Assembly (NCBI GenBank): GCA_020062205.1
Contig: JAGUWT010000219.1
Coordinates: 1-6,326 of the forward strand
Source: Thermodesulfovibrionales bacterium
Lineage (GTDB): Bacteria > Nitrospirota > Thermodesulfovibrionia > Thermodesulfovibrionales > SM23-35
Direction of reading: 5' to 3'
Length of the DNA: 6,326 nt
Part shown: positions 1-6,167 of the stretch, piece by piece
Layout: every line of letters begins with the position of its first letter
How positions within the stretch are numbered: the stretch's first letter is position 1
Notes under the pieces: generated by a model
What the model saw: the letters and a program-made list of their open reading frames with translations, nothing else
Databases searched by the model: none
Told to the model about the DNA's origin: nothing
Made by a program: the position numbers and the translations under genes

Positions 1-1375
1 ATACGATGTCATAATAGTTGGAGCCGGTCCTGCTGGCATATTCTCTGCCCTGGAAATTATTAAGCAGAAAAAAAATGCAAAAATCCTTATTGTTGAGAAA
101 GGCAGAGACCTTAATAAAAGGATATGTCCAATGAAGGTAAGGGAAATTTCATGCACAACCTGTCCTGAATGTGCACTTCTCAGTGGATGGGGTGGCGCAG
201 GGGCATTCAGTGATGGAAAATTAAACCTTTCTCCTGATATTGGTGGTTTTCTTTCGAGATATATTGACAGGGATAGGCTAATATCATTAATAAATTACGT
301 TGATGAAATTTACGTAAAGTACGGCGCTCCAGAAGAAACATATGGGGGCAATGAAGAAGAAATACATAAAATAGAAAGACTTGCATCAGAAAATAACCTT
401 CTGTTTATACCTACAACGATAAGACATATAGGTACCGATAGGTGCAAGGCAGTACTAAAAAAAATTAAGGATACCCTTAATAAAAAGGTAGAGAGCATAT
501 TCAGTTCAGAGGCTGAAAGGGTCATCACAAAAAAAAGAAAGGTTGTTGGCATCACGCTTAAGGATGGCTCAAGGCTTTATTCTGAATTTGTAATCCTTGC
601 CCCTGGGAGAGAGGGTTCCAGATGGCTCGAAAGAGAGGCAAAAAGACTACACCTAACGCTGCTCAAAAACCCTGTTGATATAGGTGTTAGGGTCGAGATA
701 CCTGCTTCTGTATTTGAACCACTCACAGAAATAACCTATGAACCAAAACTCATATTCCATTCAAGAAAATTCAATGACAGGGTAAGAACATTCTGTGTAA
801 ATCCATATGGTGAGGTTGTCAAGGAATACCTTAAGGGTATATGGACAGTTAACGGCCACAGCTATGCAAAAAGAAAAACAAACAATACAAACTTTGCACT
901 TTTGGTAAGCACATCCTTCACAGAGCCATTTGACGACCCTATATCATATGGGAGATATATTGCAGGGCTTGCAAACCTCCTCGGCAAGGGTGTTATTGTC
1001 CAGAGGCTTGGAGATTTGCAACAGGGAAGGCGATCAACACATGAGAGGATATCAAAAGGGGATGTACAGCCAACACTTAAAGATGCCACCCCAGGCGATT
1101 TAAGTTTTGTCATACCTTATCGTTATATCTGTGACATCCTTGAGATGCTCGAGGCACTTGATAAGATAACTCCTGGGGTGACTTTAGAACATACCTTGTT
1201 ATACGGAGCCGAAGTGAAATTTTATTCAATGCATCCCAAACTAACAGAATCACTTGAGACCGAGATAGGTAACCTCTTTGCTGTTGGTGATGGAGCTGGA
1301 CTAAGCAGAGGGCTTATCCAGGCATCTGCCTCAGGGGTGATGGCTGCGAGAGAGATAACAAGGAGGCTTTGTTGA
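1..1375 (+). CDS. FAD-dependent dehydrogenase, COG2509 type (5' end cut by window edge)
   Basis: The reading frame is open from base 2, well before the first internal ATG at 131, and encodes 457 visible residues. Only a few N-terminal residues should be missing, because the dinucleotide-binding motif GAGPAG lies at visible residues 7-12, following YDVIIV. A second FAD-contact motif, GDGAGLSRGLIQASASG, lies near residues 429-445. Between them come WGGAGAFSDGKL and a QGRRST segment, which I recognise from the family annotated as uncharacterized FAD-dependent dehydrogenases (COG2509). Four cysteines (visible residues 42, 51, 54, 57) form C-x8-C-x2-C-x2-C just before the GGAGAFSDGKL motif. No transmembrane segment or signal peptide is evident, so the protein is probably cytosolic. 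Its substrate is not known from sequence. It is followed with a one-base overlap by pcm, which suggests one transcript. Family assignment is fairly secure; function is open. Confidence 0.85.
   Translation, partial: YDVIIVGAGPAGIFSALEIIKQKKNAKILIVEKGRDLNKRICPMKVREISCTTCPECALLSGWGGAGAFSDGKLNLSPDIGGFLSRYIDRDRLISLINYVDEIYVKYGAPEETYGGNEEEIHKIERLASENNLLFIPTTIRHIGTDRCKAVLKKIKDTLNKKVESIFSSEAERVITKKRKVVGITLKDGSRLYSEFVILAPGREGSRWLEREAKRLHLTLLKNPVDIGVRVEIPASVFEPLTEITYEPKLIFHSRKFNDRVRTFCVNPYGEVVKEYLKGIWTVNGHSYAKRKTNNTNFALLVSTSFTEPFDDPISYGRYIAGLANLLGKGVIVQRLGDLQQGRRSTHERISKGDVQPTLKDATPGDLSFVIPYRYICDILEMLEALDKITPGVTLEHTLLYGAEVKFYSMHPKLTESLETEIGNLFAVGDGAGLSRGLIQASASGVMAAREITRRLC
1361..1366 (+). promoter_or_regulatory. 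Shine-Dalgarno AGGAGG that fixes the pcm start
   Basis: A perfect AGGAGG lies inside the last codons of the upstream oxidoreductase gene. It is 8 nt before the ATG at 1375 but only 2 nt before the alternative in-frame TTG at 1369. The spacing therefore supports ATG 1375 as the true pcm start. Confidence 0.75.
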
Positions 1376-2016
1376 TGGGGTTTAAAGAACTACGGGAGTT
1401 CATGGTCAATACACAGCTCATCCCGAGGGGGATTAAAGACGAGCGTGTCCTGAATGTCATGAAAAAGGTTCCCAGGCACCTTTTTGTTGATGAATCCTTA
1501 CAGTATAAAGCCTATGAAGATATGGCACTGCCGATTGGTGAAGGACAGACCCTTTCACAGCCTTATATGGTTGCAATCATGACAGAACTTCTTGAACTGA
1601 AGGGTAATGAAAGGGTTCTTGAAATTGGTACAGGTTCAGGTTATCAGGCAGTAATCCTTGCTGAGCTTTCCCGTGAGGTCTATACAGTAGAGCGGATTGC
1701 GTCACTTGCTCAGCAGGCTGAAGAACGATTTCAATCACTCGGTTATGCCAATATTCATGTGCGGGTCAGTAACGGTACCTTAGGATGGCCAGATGAATCT
1801 CCCTTTGACAGGATTATCATTACTGCTGGAACCCCAAAAATTCCAGCCCCCTTAATAGAACAGATATCTGAAGAAGGTTTCATCATTGCACCAGTTGGAG
1901 ATCGCTTCTCGCAACAACTTTCAAGGATTAAAAAATCTGGGGGAAGGCTTTTCGAGGAATACCACACCCCATGTGTTTTTGTGCCGCTTATAGGAGAGTA
2001 TGGATGGAAGGGATGA
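1375..2016 (+). CDS. pcm: Protein-L-isoaspartate O-methyltransferase
   Basis: This is a 213-residue cytosolic SAM-dependent methyltransferase that methylates L-isoaspartyl residues in damaged proteins and so starts their repair. Length fits the family (about 205-220 residues). Visible motifs, numbered from ATG 1375, are VPRHLFV at 32-38, the family hallmark LSQPY at 60-64, SAM-binding motif I VLEIGTGSGYQ at 81-91, the acidic residue E106 ending the second strand (expected ribose contact), and GTLGWP at 134-139. DRIIITAG follows, and near the C-terminus VPL of the usual F-V-P-L ending. The common GDG before TLGWP reads SNG here, so the usual Asp is N133. The ATG overlaps the stop of the upstream oxidoreductase by one base (TGATG) and sits 8 nt after a perfect AGGAGG. 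The stop lies 5 bp from the end of a convergent gene, with no clear terminator between. Confidence 0.93.
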   Translation: MGFKELREFMVNTQLIPRGIKDERVLNVMKKVPRHLFVDESLQYKAYEDMALPIGEGQTLSQPYMVAIMTELLELKGNERVLEIGTGSGYQAVILAELSREVYTVERIASLAQQAEERFQSLGYANIHVRVSNGTLGWPDESPFDRIIITAGTPKIPAPLIEQISEEGFIIAPVGDRFSQQLSRIKKSGGRLFEEYHTPCVFVPLIGEYGWKG

Positions 2017-2021
2017 CGTCT

Positions 2022-2996
2022 TTAATCAAGATACTCAGAGGCTTTTGTGATCAGTATTTCTGCATTATCACCATCTTCAGGCATGCATGAGACACCAAGA
2101 CCAAATTTCCAACCTTCACCAAAAATCTCCTGGGATGTCTCATACAGTCTTGATACAACTGGAGAATTCTGAGCGGTATGGGTTAATATTAAACAAAACG
2201 TATTGCTACTGTATCGGAAAAGCATATCAGTGCCTCTCGTCCTGCCCTTAACCGTTGCGACAAACAACCGCAAATCATCATCATTGACAGGCACTTCGCC
2301 CATGATATTCATCATGATAAGGGTAAGATGCTGCTTGTATCGTTTTGCCCTCTCAACCTCTCTTTTCAGGGTCTCATTGAAATATCTGTAATTAAAAGCA
2401 CCTGTATCTTCATCTATTACAGAGATATTTGATATTTTATCTATGAGCACGGCATTTTCTATGGCAAGTGCTCCGGCATTGCAGAGGACAATCATAAGGT
2501 TTAATTCGTCATCACTGAAATATTTGGCGTCTGCAAAAAAGATATCCACAGCACCGATGATTCTGTCAGCGACTAAAAGAGGCATGCCTATATAGGATGA
2601 ATAACCAAGCATCGCTGTCACATCGCGCCACATGGAGAAAACTTCATCTTTGCTCACATCATTTACTATATAGGGACCTTTTTCCTTGACTGCTTTCCCG
2701 CACGGGACTGACTCAATGGATACCTCAAATTTATTCCTCACCATCTCAAGGTATTTTTCGGAGAGGTTATAGCCTGAAACAAGCCTGAGTTTTGTTCCAG
2801 TCTTATCAACAAGGTAAACGCGTACAAATTTTGCACTGGTTAAAATACCCATTCGGTAAGCAAGCAGTTCAAGGGTCTTTTCGACACTAATCGTAAGGAA
2901 GAGACTCATCTCCTTCAGGAGAGAGATCTCTCGTGCCCTCTGATGGAGTCTTTGCTCTAAGGACTTGATTCTGTTCTGAAGAACAACCTCACCCAT
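2022..2996 (-). CDS. GAF domain protein with degenerate GGDEF domain (candidate c-di-GMP receptor)
   Basis: A 324-residue soluble protein without membrane segments. Residues 1-35 look like a helical or coiled-coil lead-in. Residues about 36-185 read as a GAF domain, including IGMPLLVADRIIGAVDI (136-152) and the closing helix AGALAIENAVL. Residues about 195-323 align with a GGDEF domain: DEDTGAFNYRYF (195-206) matches the D-x-LTG-x-x-NRR-x-F entry, and RAKRYKQHLTLIMMNI matches the next helix and strand. The signature GGDEF is replaced by SSNTF (263-267), and the usual metal-binding Asp of the preceding strand is N230, so cyclase activity is very unlikely. RGTD (254-257) stands exactly five residues before the motif, where the inhibitory RxxD site is found. 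The GAF plus degenerate GGDEF order resembles the cytoplasmic part of PelD. The ATG is fixed by an in-frame TAA 9 bases upstream; AAAGG lies close before it. The gene is divergent from argH and convergent with pcm. Confidence 0.85.
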   Translation of the reverse strand: MGEVVLQNRIKSLEQRLHQRAREISLLKEMSLFLTISVEKTLELLAYRMGILTSAKFVRVYLVDKTGTKLRLVSGYNLSEKYLEMVRNKFEVSIESVPCGKAVKEKGPYIVNDVSKDEVFSMWRDVTAMLGYSSYIGMPLLVADRIIGAVDIFFADAKYFSDDELNLMIVLCNAGALAIENAVLIDKISNISVIDEDTGAFNYRYFNETLKREVERAKRYKQHLTLIMMNIMGEVPVNDDDLRLFVATVKGRTRGTDMLFRYSSNTFCLILTHTAQNSPVVSRLYETSQEIFGEGWKFGLGVSCMPEDGDNAEILITKASEYLD

Positions 2997-3041
2997 TTTC
3001 CTTTATAAGCATACCTAAAATAAACAAGAAAGGCAATGACC

Positions 3042-3070
3042 TTGACAGGCTTATCCGCGAGATTTATCAT
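3042..3070 (+). promoter_or_regulatory. Near-consensus sigma70-type promoter before argH
   Basis: TTGACA (3042-3047, 6 of 6) and TATCAT (3065-3070, 5 of 6) are separated by 17 bp in the short spacer between the divergent GAF/GGDEF gene and argH. The predicted start of transcription, about 3077, would lie only about 5 nt before the argH ATG and after its Shine-Dalgarno sequence. The element could therefore yield a nearly leaderless mRNA, or be a chance match. It is seen from sequence only. Confidence 0.4.
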
Positions 3071-3075
3071 AGGGA
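3071..3075 (+). promoter_or_regulatory. Shine-Dalgarno AGGGA of argH
   Basis: AGGGA ends 6 nt before ATG 3082. An in-frame TAG at 3070-3072 excludes any start further upstream, so this site and ATG 3082 agree. A transcript starting at the predicted promoter just upstream would not include it. Confidence 0.5.
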
Positions 3076-3081
3076 ACAGAT

Positions 3082-4455
3082 ATGAAAAAACCCTGGGCTG
3101 GAAGATTTAAAGAACAGACGTCAAAGATCGTTGAGCACTTTACAGAATCCATATCCTTTGATAATCGCCTCTGGAGATACGATATTGAAGGGAGTATTGC
3201 ACATGCAAAGATGCTCGGTAAACAGGGCATCATCTCAAAAGATGATTTTGAAAAGATCATAAAGGGACTTGAAGAGATAGATAGAGAAATAGAGTCCGGG
3301 AAATTCAGGTTTACAAAAGACCTTGAAGATGTCCATATGAATATTGAGACTAGCCTGATAAAAAAGATAGGCGATGCAGGAGGGAAACTTCATACAGCCC
3401 GTTCACGGAATGATCAGATAGCACTTGATCTCAGATTATATCTCAGGGTAGAGGTTAAAGAAATAATATCACTTATAAAAAAGTTACAGAAGACATTTAT
3501 GAATATAGCAACACTCCATCTCGACTCGTTGATGCCTGGCTATACCCATCTGCAAAGGGCACAACCAGTCTTGTTGTCCCATCACCTACTCGCCTATGTT
3601 GAGATGCTCCAGAGGGATAAAGAAAGACTCACAGATATATTAAAAAGGATAGACATCCTCCCTTTAGGATCCTGTGCTCTGGCAGGTTCAACACTTCCTA
3701 TTGACAGGGCATATGTTGCAAAACTTCTTGGTTTTAAAGGCATCTCGGGAAATAGCATTGATGCGGTATCTGACAGGGATTTTATAATTGAGTTTTTGTC
3801 GAGTGCAGCCATACTTATCATGCATCTATCGAGGCTTGCTGAAGAGCTCATCCTATGGTCAACAGAGGAATTCAGATTTATTGAATTACCTGATGCATTT
3901 ACTACTGGTTCAAGCATCATGCCACAGAAAAGGAATCCCGATGTTGCAGAACTGATTAGAGGAAAGACGGGAAGGGTTTATGGAAACCTGATTTCTCTTT
4001 TAACAACAATGAAGGGCCTGCCACTCTCATACAACAGGGATTTGCAGGAGGATAAACTGCCTCTCTTTGATACAGTTGATACTGTTAAAGCTTGCCTTAC
4101 TGTTCTGATTGAAATGTTACCTCGTATAAAATTCAACTTAAAACGAATGCATGAAACCGCAGGGGAAGGATTCTCAACTGCAACTGATATTGCTGAATAT
4201 CTCGTAACAAAAGGGGTGCCTTTCAGAAAGGCGCATGAAATTACAGGCAAGATTGTTCTCTATTGCATCGAGAAGAAAAAGAAACTCGAAGAACTTACAC
4301 TCAAGGAATTTCATATTTTTTCTGATTTAATTACAGATGATATCTATTCTTGTCTGAAGGCTGAAGAATCTGTACGACACAAAAAATCACGTGGCAGTAC
4401 ATCTCCTGATGAGATAAAAAGACAGATAAAAAGATTCAAAAGCCTGATTAGATGA
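3082..4455 (+). CDS. argH: Argininosuccinate lyase
   Basis: This cytosolic enzyme splits argininosuccinate into arginine and fumarate, the last step of arginine biosynthesis, and belongs to the fumarase/aspartase superfamily of homotetramers. Its 457 residues are the usual full length. It opens with KKPWAGRF (2-9), the standard family N-terminus. TARSRNDQ (105-112) is the first conserved region, and PGYTHLQRAQP around 152-162 holds the catalytic-region T155-H156. GSSIMPQKRNPD (276-287) is the superfamily signature with its mobile-loop serines, and SYNRDLQEDK follows. The C-terminal SRGSTSPDEI corresponds to the usual GGT-containing tail. No key residue appears lost. The start is fixed by an in-frame TAG 12 bases upstream. 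The stop overlaps the next gene's start as ATGA, so the lipoprotein downstream is probably translationally coupled. An argG partner is not in the window. Confidence 0.97.
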   Translation: MKKPWAGRFKEQTSKIVEHFTESISFDNRLWRYDIEGSIAHAKMLGKQGIISKDDFEKIIKGLEEIDREIESGKFRFTKDLEDVHMNIETSLIKKIGDAGGKLHTARSRNDQIALDLRLYLRVEVKEIISLIKKLQKTFMNIATLHLDSLMPGYTHLQRAQPVLLSHHLLAYVEMLQRDKERLTDILKRIDILPLGSCALAGSTLPIDRAYVAKLLGFKGISGNSIDAVSDRDFIIEFLSSAAILIMHLSRLAEELILWSTEEFRFIELPDAFTTGSSIMPQKRNPDVAELIRGKTGRVYGNLISLLTTMKGLPLSYNRDLQEDKLPLFDTVDTVKACLTVLIEMLPRIKFNLKRMHETAGEGFSTATDIAEYLVTKGVPFRKAHEITGKIVLYCIEKKKKLEELTLKEFHIFSDLITDDIYSCLKAEESVRHKKSRGSTSPDEIKRQIKRFKSLIR

Positions 4456-5492
4456 TAGAAGGCGGAAGGCAGAAGGCAAATCCCCCCTTACCCCCCTTTA
4501 CTAAAGGGGGGCATAGGGGGATTAATAACTGTTCACTGTTCACTGTTCACCGTTCACTGACTCTTGTTTACTGCATACTGCTTAGTGCTTGCTGCTTACT
4601 TATTGCTTGTGGTAAAAAAGGCGACCCTACATTAAAATCATACGAGAAACCAGATTCCCCTGCACATCTCAGGGCAATCCATAGAGAATCAGAAATCATT
4701 CTTTTCTGGGAGTTCCCAAGAGATAAGGAATTTTCGATAAAAGGGTTTTTTTTAATGAAAACAACCACCGGTGATTTTGAAAGGATTGCATTTCTCGAAA
4801 ATAATAAACGCTCTCATGTGGATAAAGATTTTAAAACAGGATCTGAATACAAATATAAAATTATTTCCCAGAGTCTGAAAGGGGTCATGAGCAGTGACTC
4901 AAATATCATTACCATCACTCCAAATCCTCCGCCCTCCCCTCCTCGAAAAGTTCAATGGAAAGTAGAGCATAATTCATTATTGTTAAACTGGGAAAATGCA
5001 GGCAACGGAATTCTGTATAACATCTATAAAAGTGATAAACAAAACGTGTATTCCTTTATACCTGTGAATAAAGAACCCGTTCAGGGAACCTCTTTCATAG
5101 ATACGTTTGATGTGAAAAGGACAGTTTACTACACCATAAGAAGTATCAAAGGTAGGGATTTAAAAGATGAAGGTCCTGCATCAGATGAGATCGAAATAAA
5201 TCCATCAGAATTTGTACCCTCTTCACCCACAGGACTTCAGGCAATAGTTACAGAGGAAAAGGTAAATCTTATCTGGAAGGAAGCACCAGAGACATGGGTT
5301 ATTGGGTACAGGGTGTATAGGGAGGTAGATACGAATGGGGGAGTTGTCTTGATCGGAGAAACTCAGACACCTGCATTTCTCGATAGAGAAAAACCCCTTA
5401 AAAAGAGAACCTACAGGGTAACTGCCCTTGGTCCTGCAAAAGAAGGCCCTGCAACAGAGATACGAGATGTTGTTTTTATTCCGTATAGGTAA
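4452..5492 (+). CDS. Lipoprotein with LptM-like N-terminus and three fibronectin type III-like domains
   Basis: A 346-residue predicted lipoprotein. The lipobox LIAC ends at C53, after a hydrophobic stretch from about L36 to A52 and an unusually long polar leader containing R6, K8, K18, R22 and R34. The mature start CGKKGDP recalls the CG-x-KG-P start of LptM/YifL-type small lipoproteins, which are often found near argH or lysA; that link is inference. The mature part reads as three beta-sandwich repeats, about residues 67-157, 160-250 and 256-346. Each has the fibronectin type III pattern: a proline-rich opening, a mid-domain Trp (ILFWEF, LLLNWEN, VNLIWKE), and a Y-x-Y/Y-x-I or Y-R-V strand near the end. 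Location is probably periplasmic and membrane-anchored; partner unknown. ATG 4452 overlaps the argH stop (ATGA) and has no clear Shine-Dalgarno. No other in-frame ATG, GTG or TTG precedes the lipobox. Codons 3-53 consist almost entirely of repeat DNA. Confidence 0.8.
   Translation: MIEGGRQKANPPLPPFTKGGHRGINNCSLFTVHRSLTLVYCILLSACCLLIACGKKGDPTLKSYEKPDSPAHLRAIHRESEIILFWEFPRDKEFSIKGFFLMKTTTGDFERIAFLENNKRSHVDKDFKTGSEYKYKIISQSLKGVMSSDSNIITITPNPPPSPPRKVQWKVEHNSLLLNWENAGNGILYNIYKSDKQNVYSFIPVNKEPVQGTSFIDTFDVKRTVYYTIRSIKGRDLKDEGPASDEIEINPSEFVPSSPTGLQAIVTEEKVNLIWKEAPETWVIGYRVYREVDTNGGVVLIGETQTPAFLDREKPLKKRTYRVTALGPAKEGPATEIRDVVFIPYR
4457..4477 (+). repeat. Three tandem heptamers, AGAAGGC type
   Basis: AGAAGGC, GGAAGGC and AGAAGGC follow each other without gap (4457-4463, 4464-4470, 4471-4477), directly after the lipoprotein start codon and directly before a palindrome. 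They encode part of the polar leader of the lipoprotein. This is the first of three adjacent repeat classes. Confidence 0.75.
4479..4523. repeat. 45-bp palindrome, REP/MITE-like, inside the lipoprotein leader
   Basis: An inverted repeat is centred on C4501. The inner arms pair CCCCCCTTTA (4491-4500) with TAAAGGGGGG (4502-4511). Three of the next four positions are mismatched, then AATCCCCC (4479-4486) pairs with GGGGGATT (4516-4523). Read as protein it gives NPPLPPFTKGG, a peptide I recognise as a frequent by-product of C/G-rich palindromic repeats in bacterial genomes. It lies in frame within the lipoprotein gene. It probably folds into a strong hairpin in DNA or RNA; mobility is not shown by anything here. 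Confidence 0.8.
4528..4611 (+). repeat. Twelve-unit degenerate heptanucleotide array encoding the signal peptide
   Basis: Cut every 7 nt from 4528, the sequence reads ACTGTTC three times, then ACCGTTC, ACTGACT, CTTGTTT, ACTGCAT, ACTGCTT, AGTGCTT, GCTGCTT, ACTTATT and GCTTGTG. The 7-nt register never slips. Because 7 is not a multiple of 3, the units are read in all three frames in turn and give a seven-residue peptide period: CSLFTVH, RSLTLVY, CILLSAC, CLLIACG. The last three blocks are the hydrophobic core and lipobox of the lipoprotein. Confidence 0.85.
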
Positions 5493-5541
5493 GATTGAGA
5501 TTACCGATTGACATGAAAAATCTCCTTAGGTTACTCTAAAT

Positions 5542-5563
5542 GGAGCACTTAAGTTAGTGCTCC
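5542..5563 (+). terminator. Stem-loop in the spacer before gmhA, terminator-like
   Basis: GGAGCACT (5542-5549) pairs perfectly with AGTGCTCC (5556-5563) around a 6-nt loop TAAGTT. It lies 49 nt after the lipoprotein stop and 22 nt before gmhA. Only TTAAAT follows rather than a T-run, so it may be a weak terminator of the argH-lipoprotein transcript or a 5'-UTR structure of gmhA. It could also act on both. Confidence 0.4.
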
Positions 5564-5585
5564 TTAAATCTAAGCGGTACCAGCC

Positions 5586-6167
5586 ATGAAGGAAAAGATA
5601 TTACAGACCTTTGAAGAAAGCATCCAGGTTAAGAAAAAATTTGTTAATGAGAATGTTGACACCATTATTGAAGTTGCAAAAGCTATTGCAAATGCCTTTA
5701 ATGATGGCAAGAAACTAATCCTTTTTGGCAACGGTGGGAGCGCAACCGACGCCTCTCACATTGCAGCAGAATTCATCAATCGATTCAAAAAAGAACGCCC
5801 CAGTCTTCCAGCAATCGCACTCAATACTGACATGGCTGTAATCACATCCATTGCCAACGATTATGACTTTTCAGAGGTCTTTGCAAAACAGCTTAAGTCA
5901 CTTTCTAATGAAGGAGATATCGTCATCGCAATCAGCACAAGCGGCAGCTCGCCAAACGTCCTGAAGGCGATGGATATTGCTAAAAAGAAGAGATTAACAA
6001 CAATTGCATTCACTGGCTTAAAGGGAGAGAAGTTTGCATCAAAGGCAACCCATGCATTCATCGTCCCATCAGAAAGTACCCCGCGGATTCAAGAGACCCA
6101 CATAACACTCGGGCATGTCATCTGCCAGATGGTGGAAGAGATACTCTTTGAAGCACCAAGGAAGTAA
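5586..6167 (+). CDS. gmhA: Sedoheptulose-7-phosphate isomerase
   Basis: This cytosolic SIS-domain enzyme converts D-sedoheptulose 7-phosphate to D-glycero-D-manno-heptose 7-phosphate, the first committed step toward ADP-heptose for the LPS inner core. Its 193 residues match the family (E. coli about 192). FGNGGSATDASHIAAEF spans 47-63, SIANDYDF 88-95, the phosphate-binding STSGSSPNVL 117-126, and VPSESTPRIQETH 160-172. The expected zinc and catalytic residues are present as H58, E62, Q169 and H177. These correspond, with a constant shift of three, to E. coli H61, E65, Q172 and H180. The start is fixed by an in-frame TAA 15 bases upstream with no other start codon between; no strong Shine-Dalgarno is visible. 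The 93-bp spacer and hairpin before it suggest a transcription unit at least partly separate from argH. The rest of the heptose pathway is not in the window. Confidence 0.95.
   Translation: MKEKILQTFEESIQVKKKFVNENVDTIIEVAKAIANAFNDGKKLILFGNGGSATDASHIAAEFINRFKKERPSLPAIALNTDMAVITSIANDYDFSEVFAKQLKSLSNEGDIVIAISTSGSSPNVLKAMDIAKKKRLTTIAFTGLKGEKFASKATHAFIVPSESTPRIQETHITLGHVICQMVEEILFEAPRK

Noticed and set aside
1369..1374. TTG at 1369 as the pcm start
   Set aside because: AGGAGG would be only 2 nt away; ATG at 1375 has 8-nt spacing and gives the normal family N-terminus.
2017..2021. Bidirectional terminator between the convergent pcm and GAF/GGDEF genes
   Set aside because: Only 5 bp separate the stops, and no clear inverted repeat with a T-run was found around the junction.
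3036..3110. 24-codon ORF (MTLTGLSARF...) overlapping the start of argH in another frame, preceded by AAAGG
   Set aside because: It is short, overlaps the secure argH start, has no leader-peptide character, and contains the promoter-like hexamers. It was treated as chance.
3594..3920. 108-codon open frame on the minus strand inside argH
   Set aside because: It is the antisense shadow of a strongly conserved argH segment that includes the GSSIMPQKRNPD signature. It has no domain and no independent support.
4528..4611. Tandem repeats considered as a CRISPR array
   Set aside because: The units are 7 nt and contiguous with no spacers, and no cas genes are nearby.
5508..5537. TTGACA at 5508 with a possible -10 (TACTCT) as a gmhA promoter
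   Set aside because: The -10 candidate matches only three of six positions and sits before the hairpin. It is too weak to annotate.
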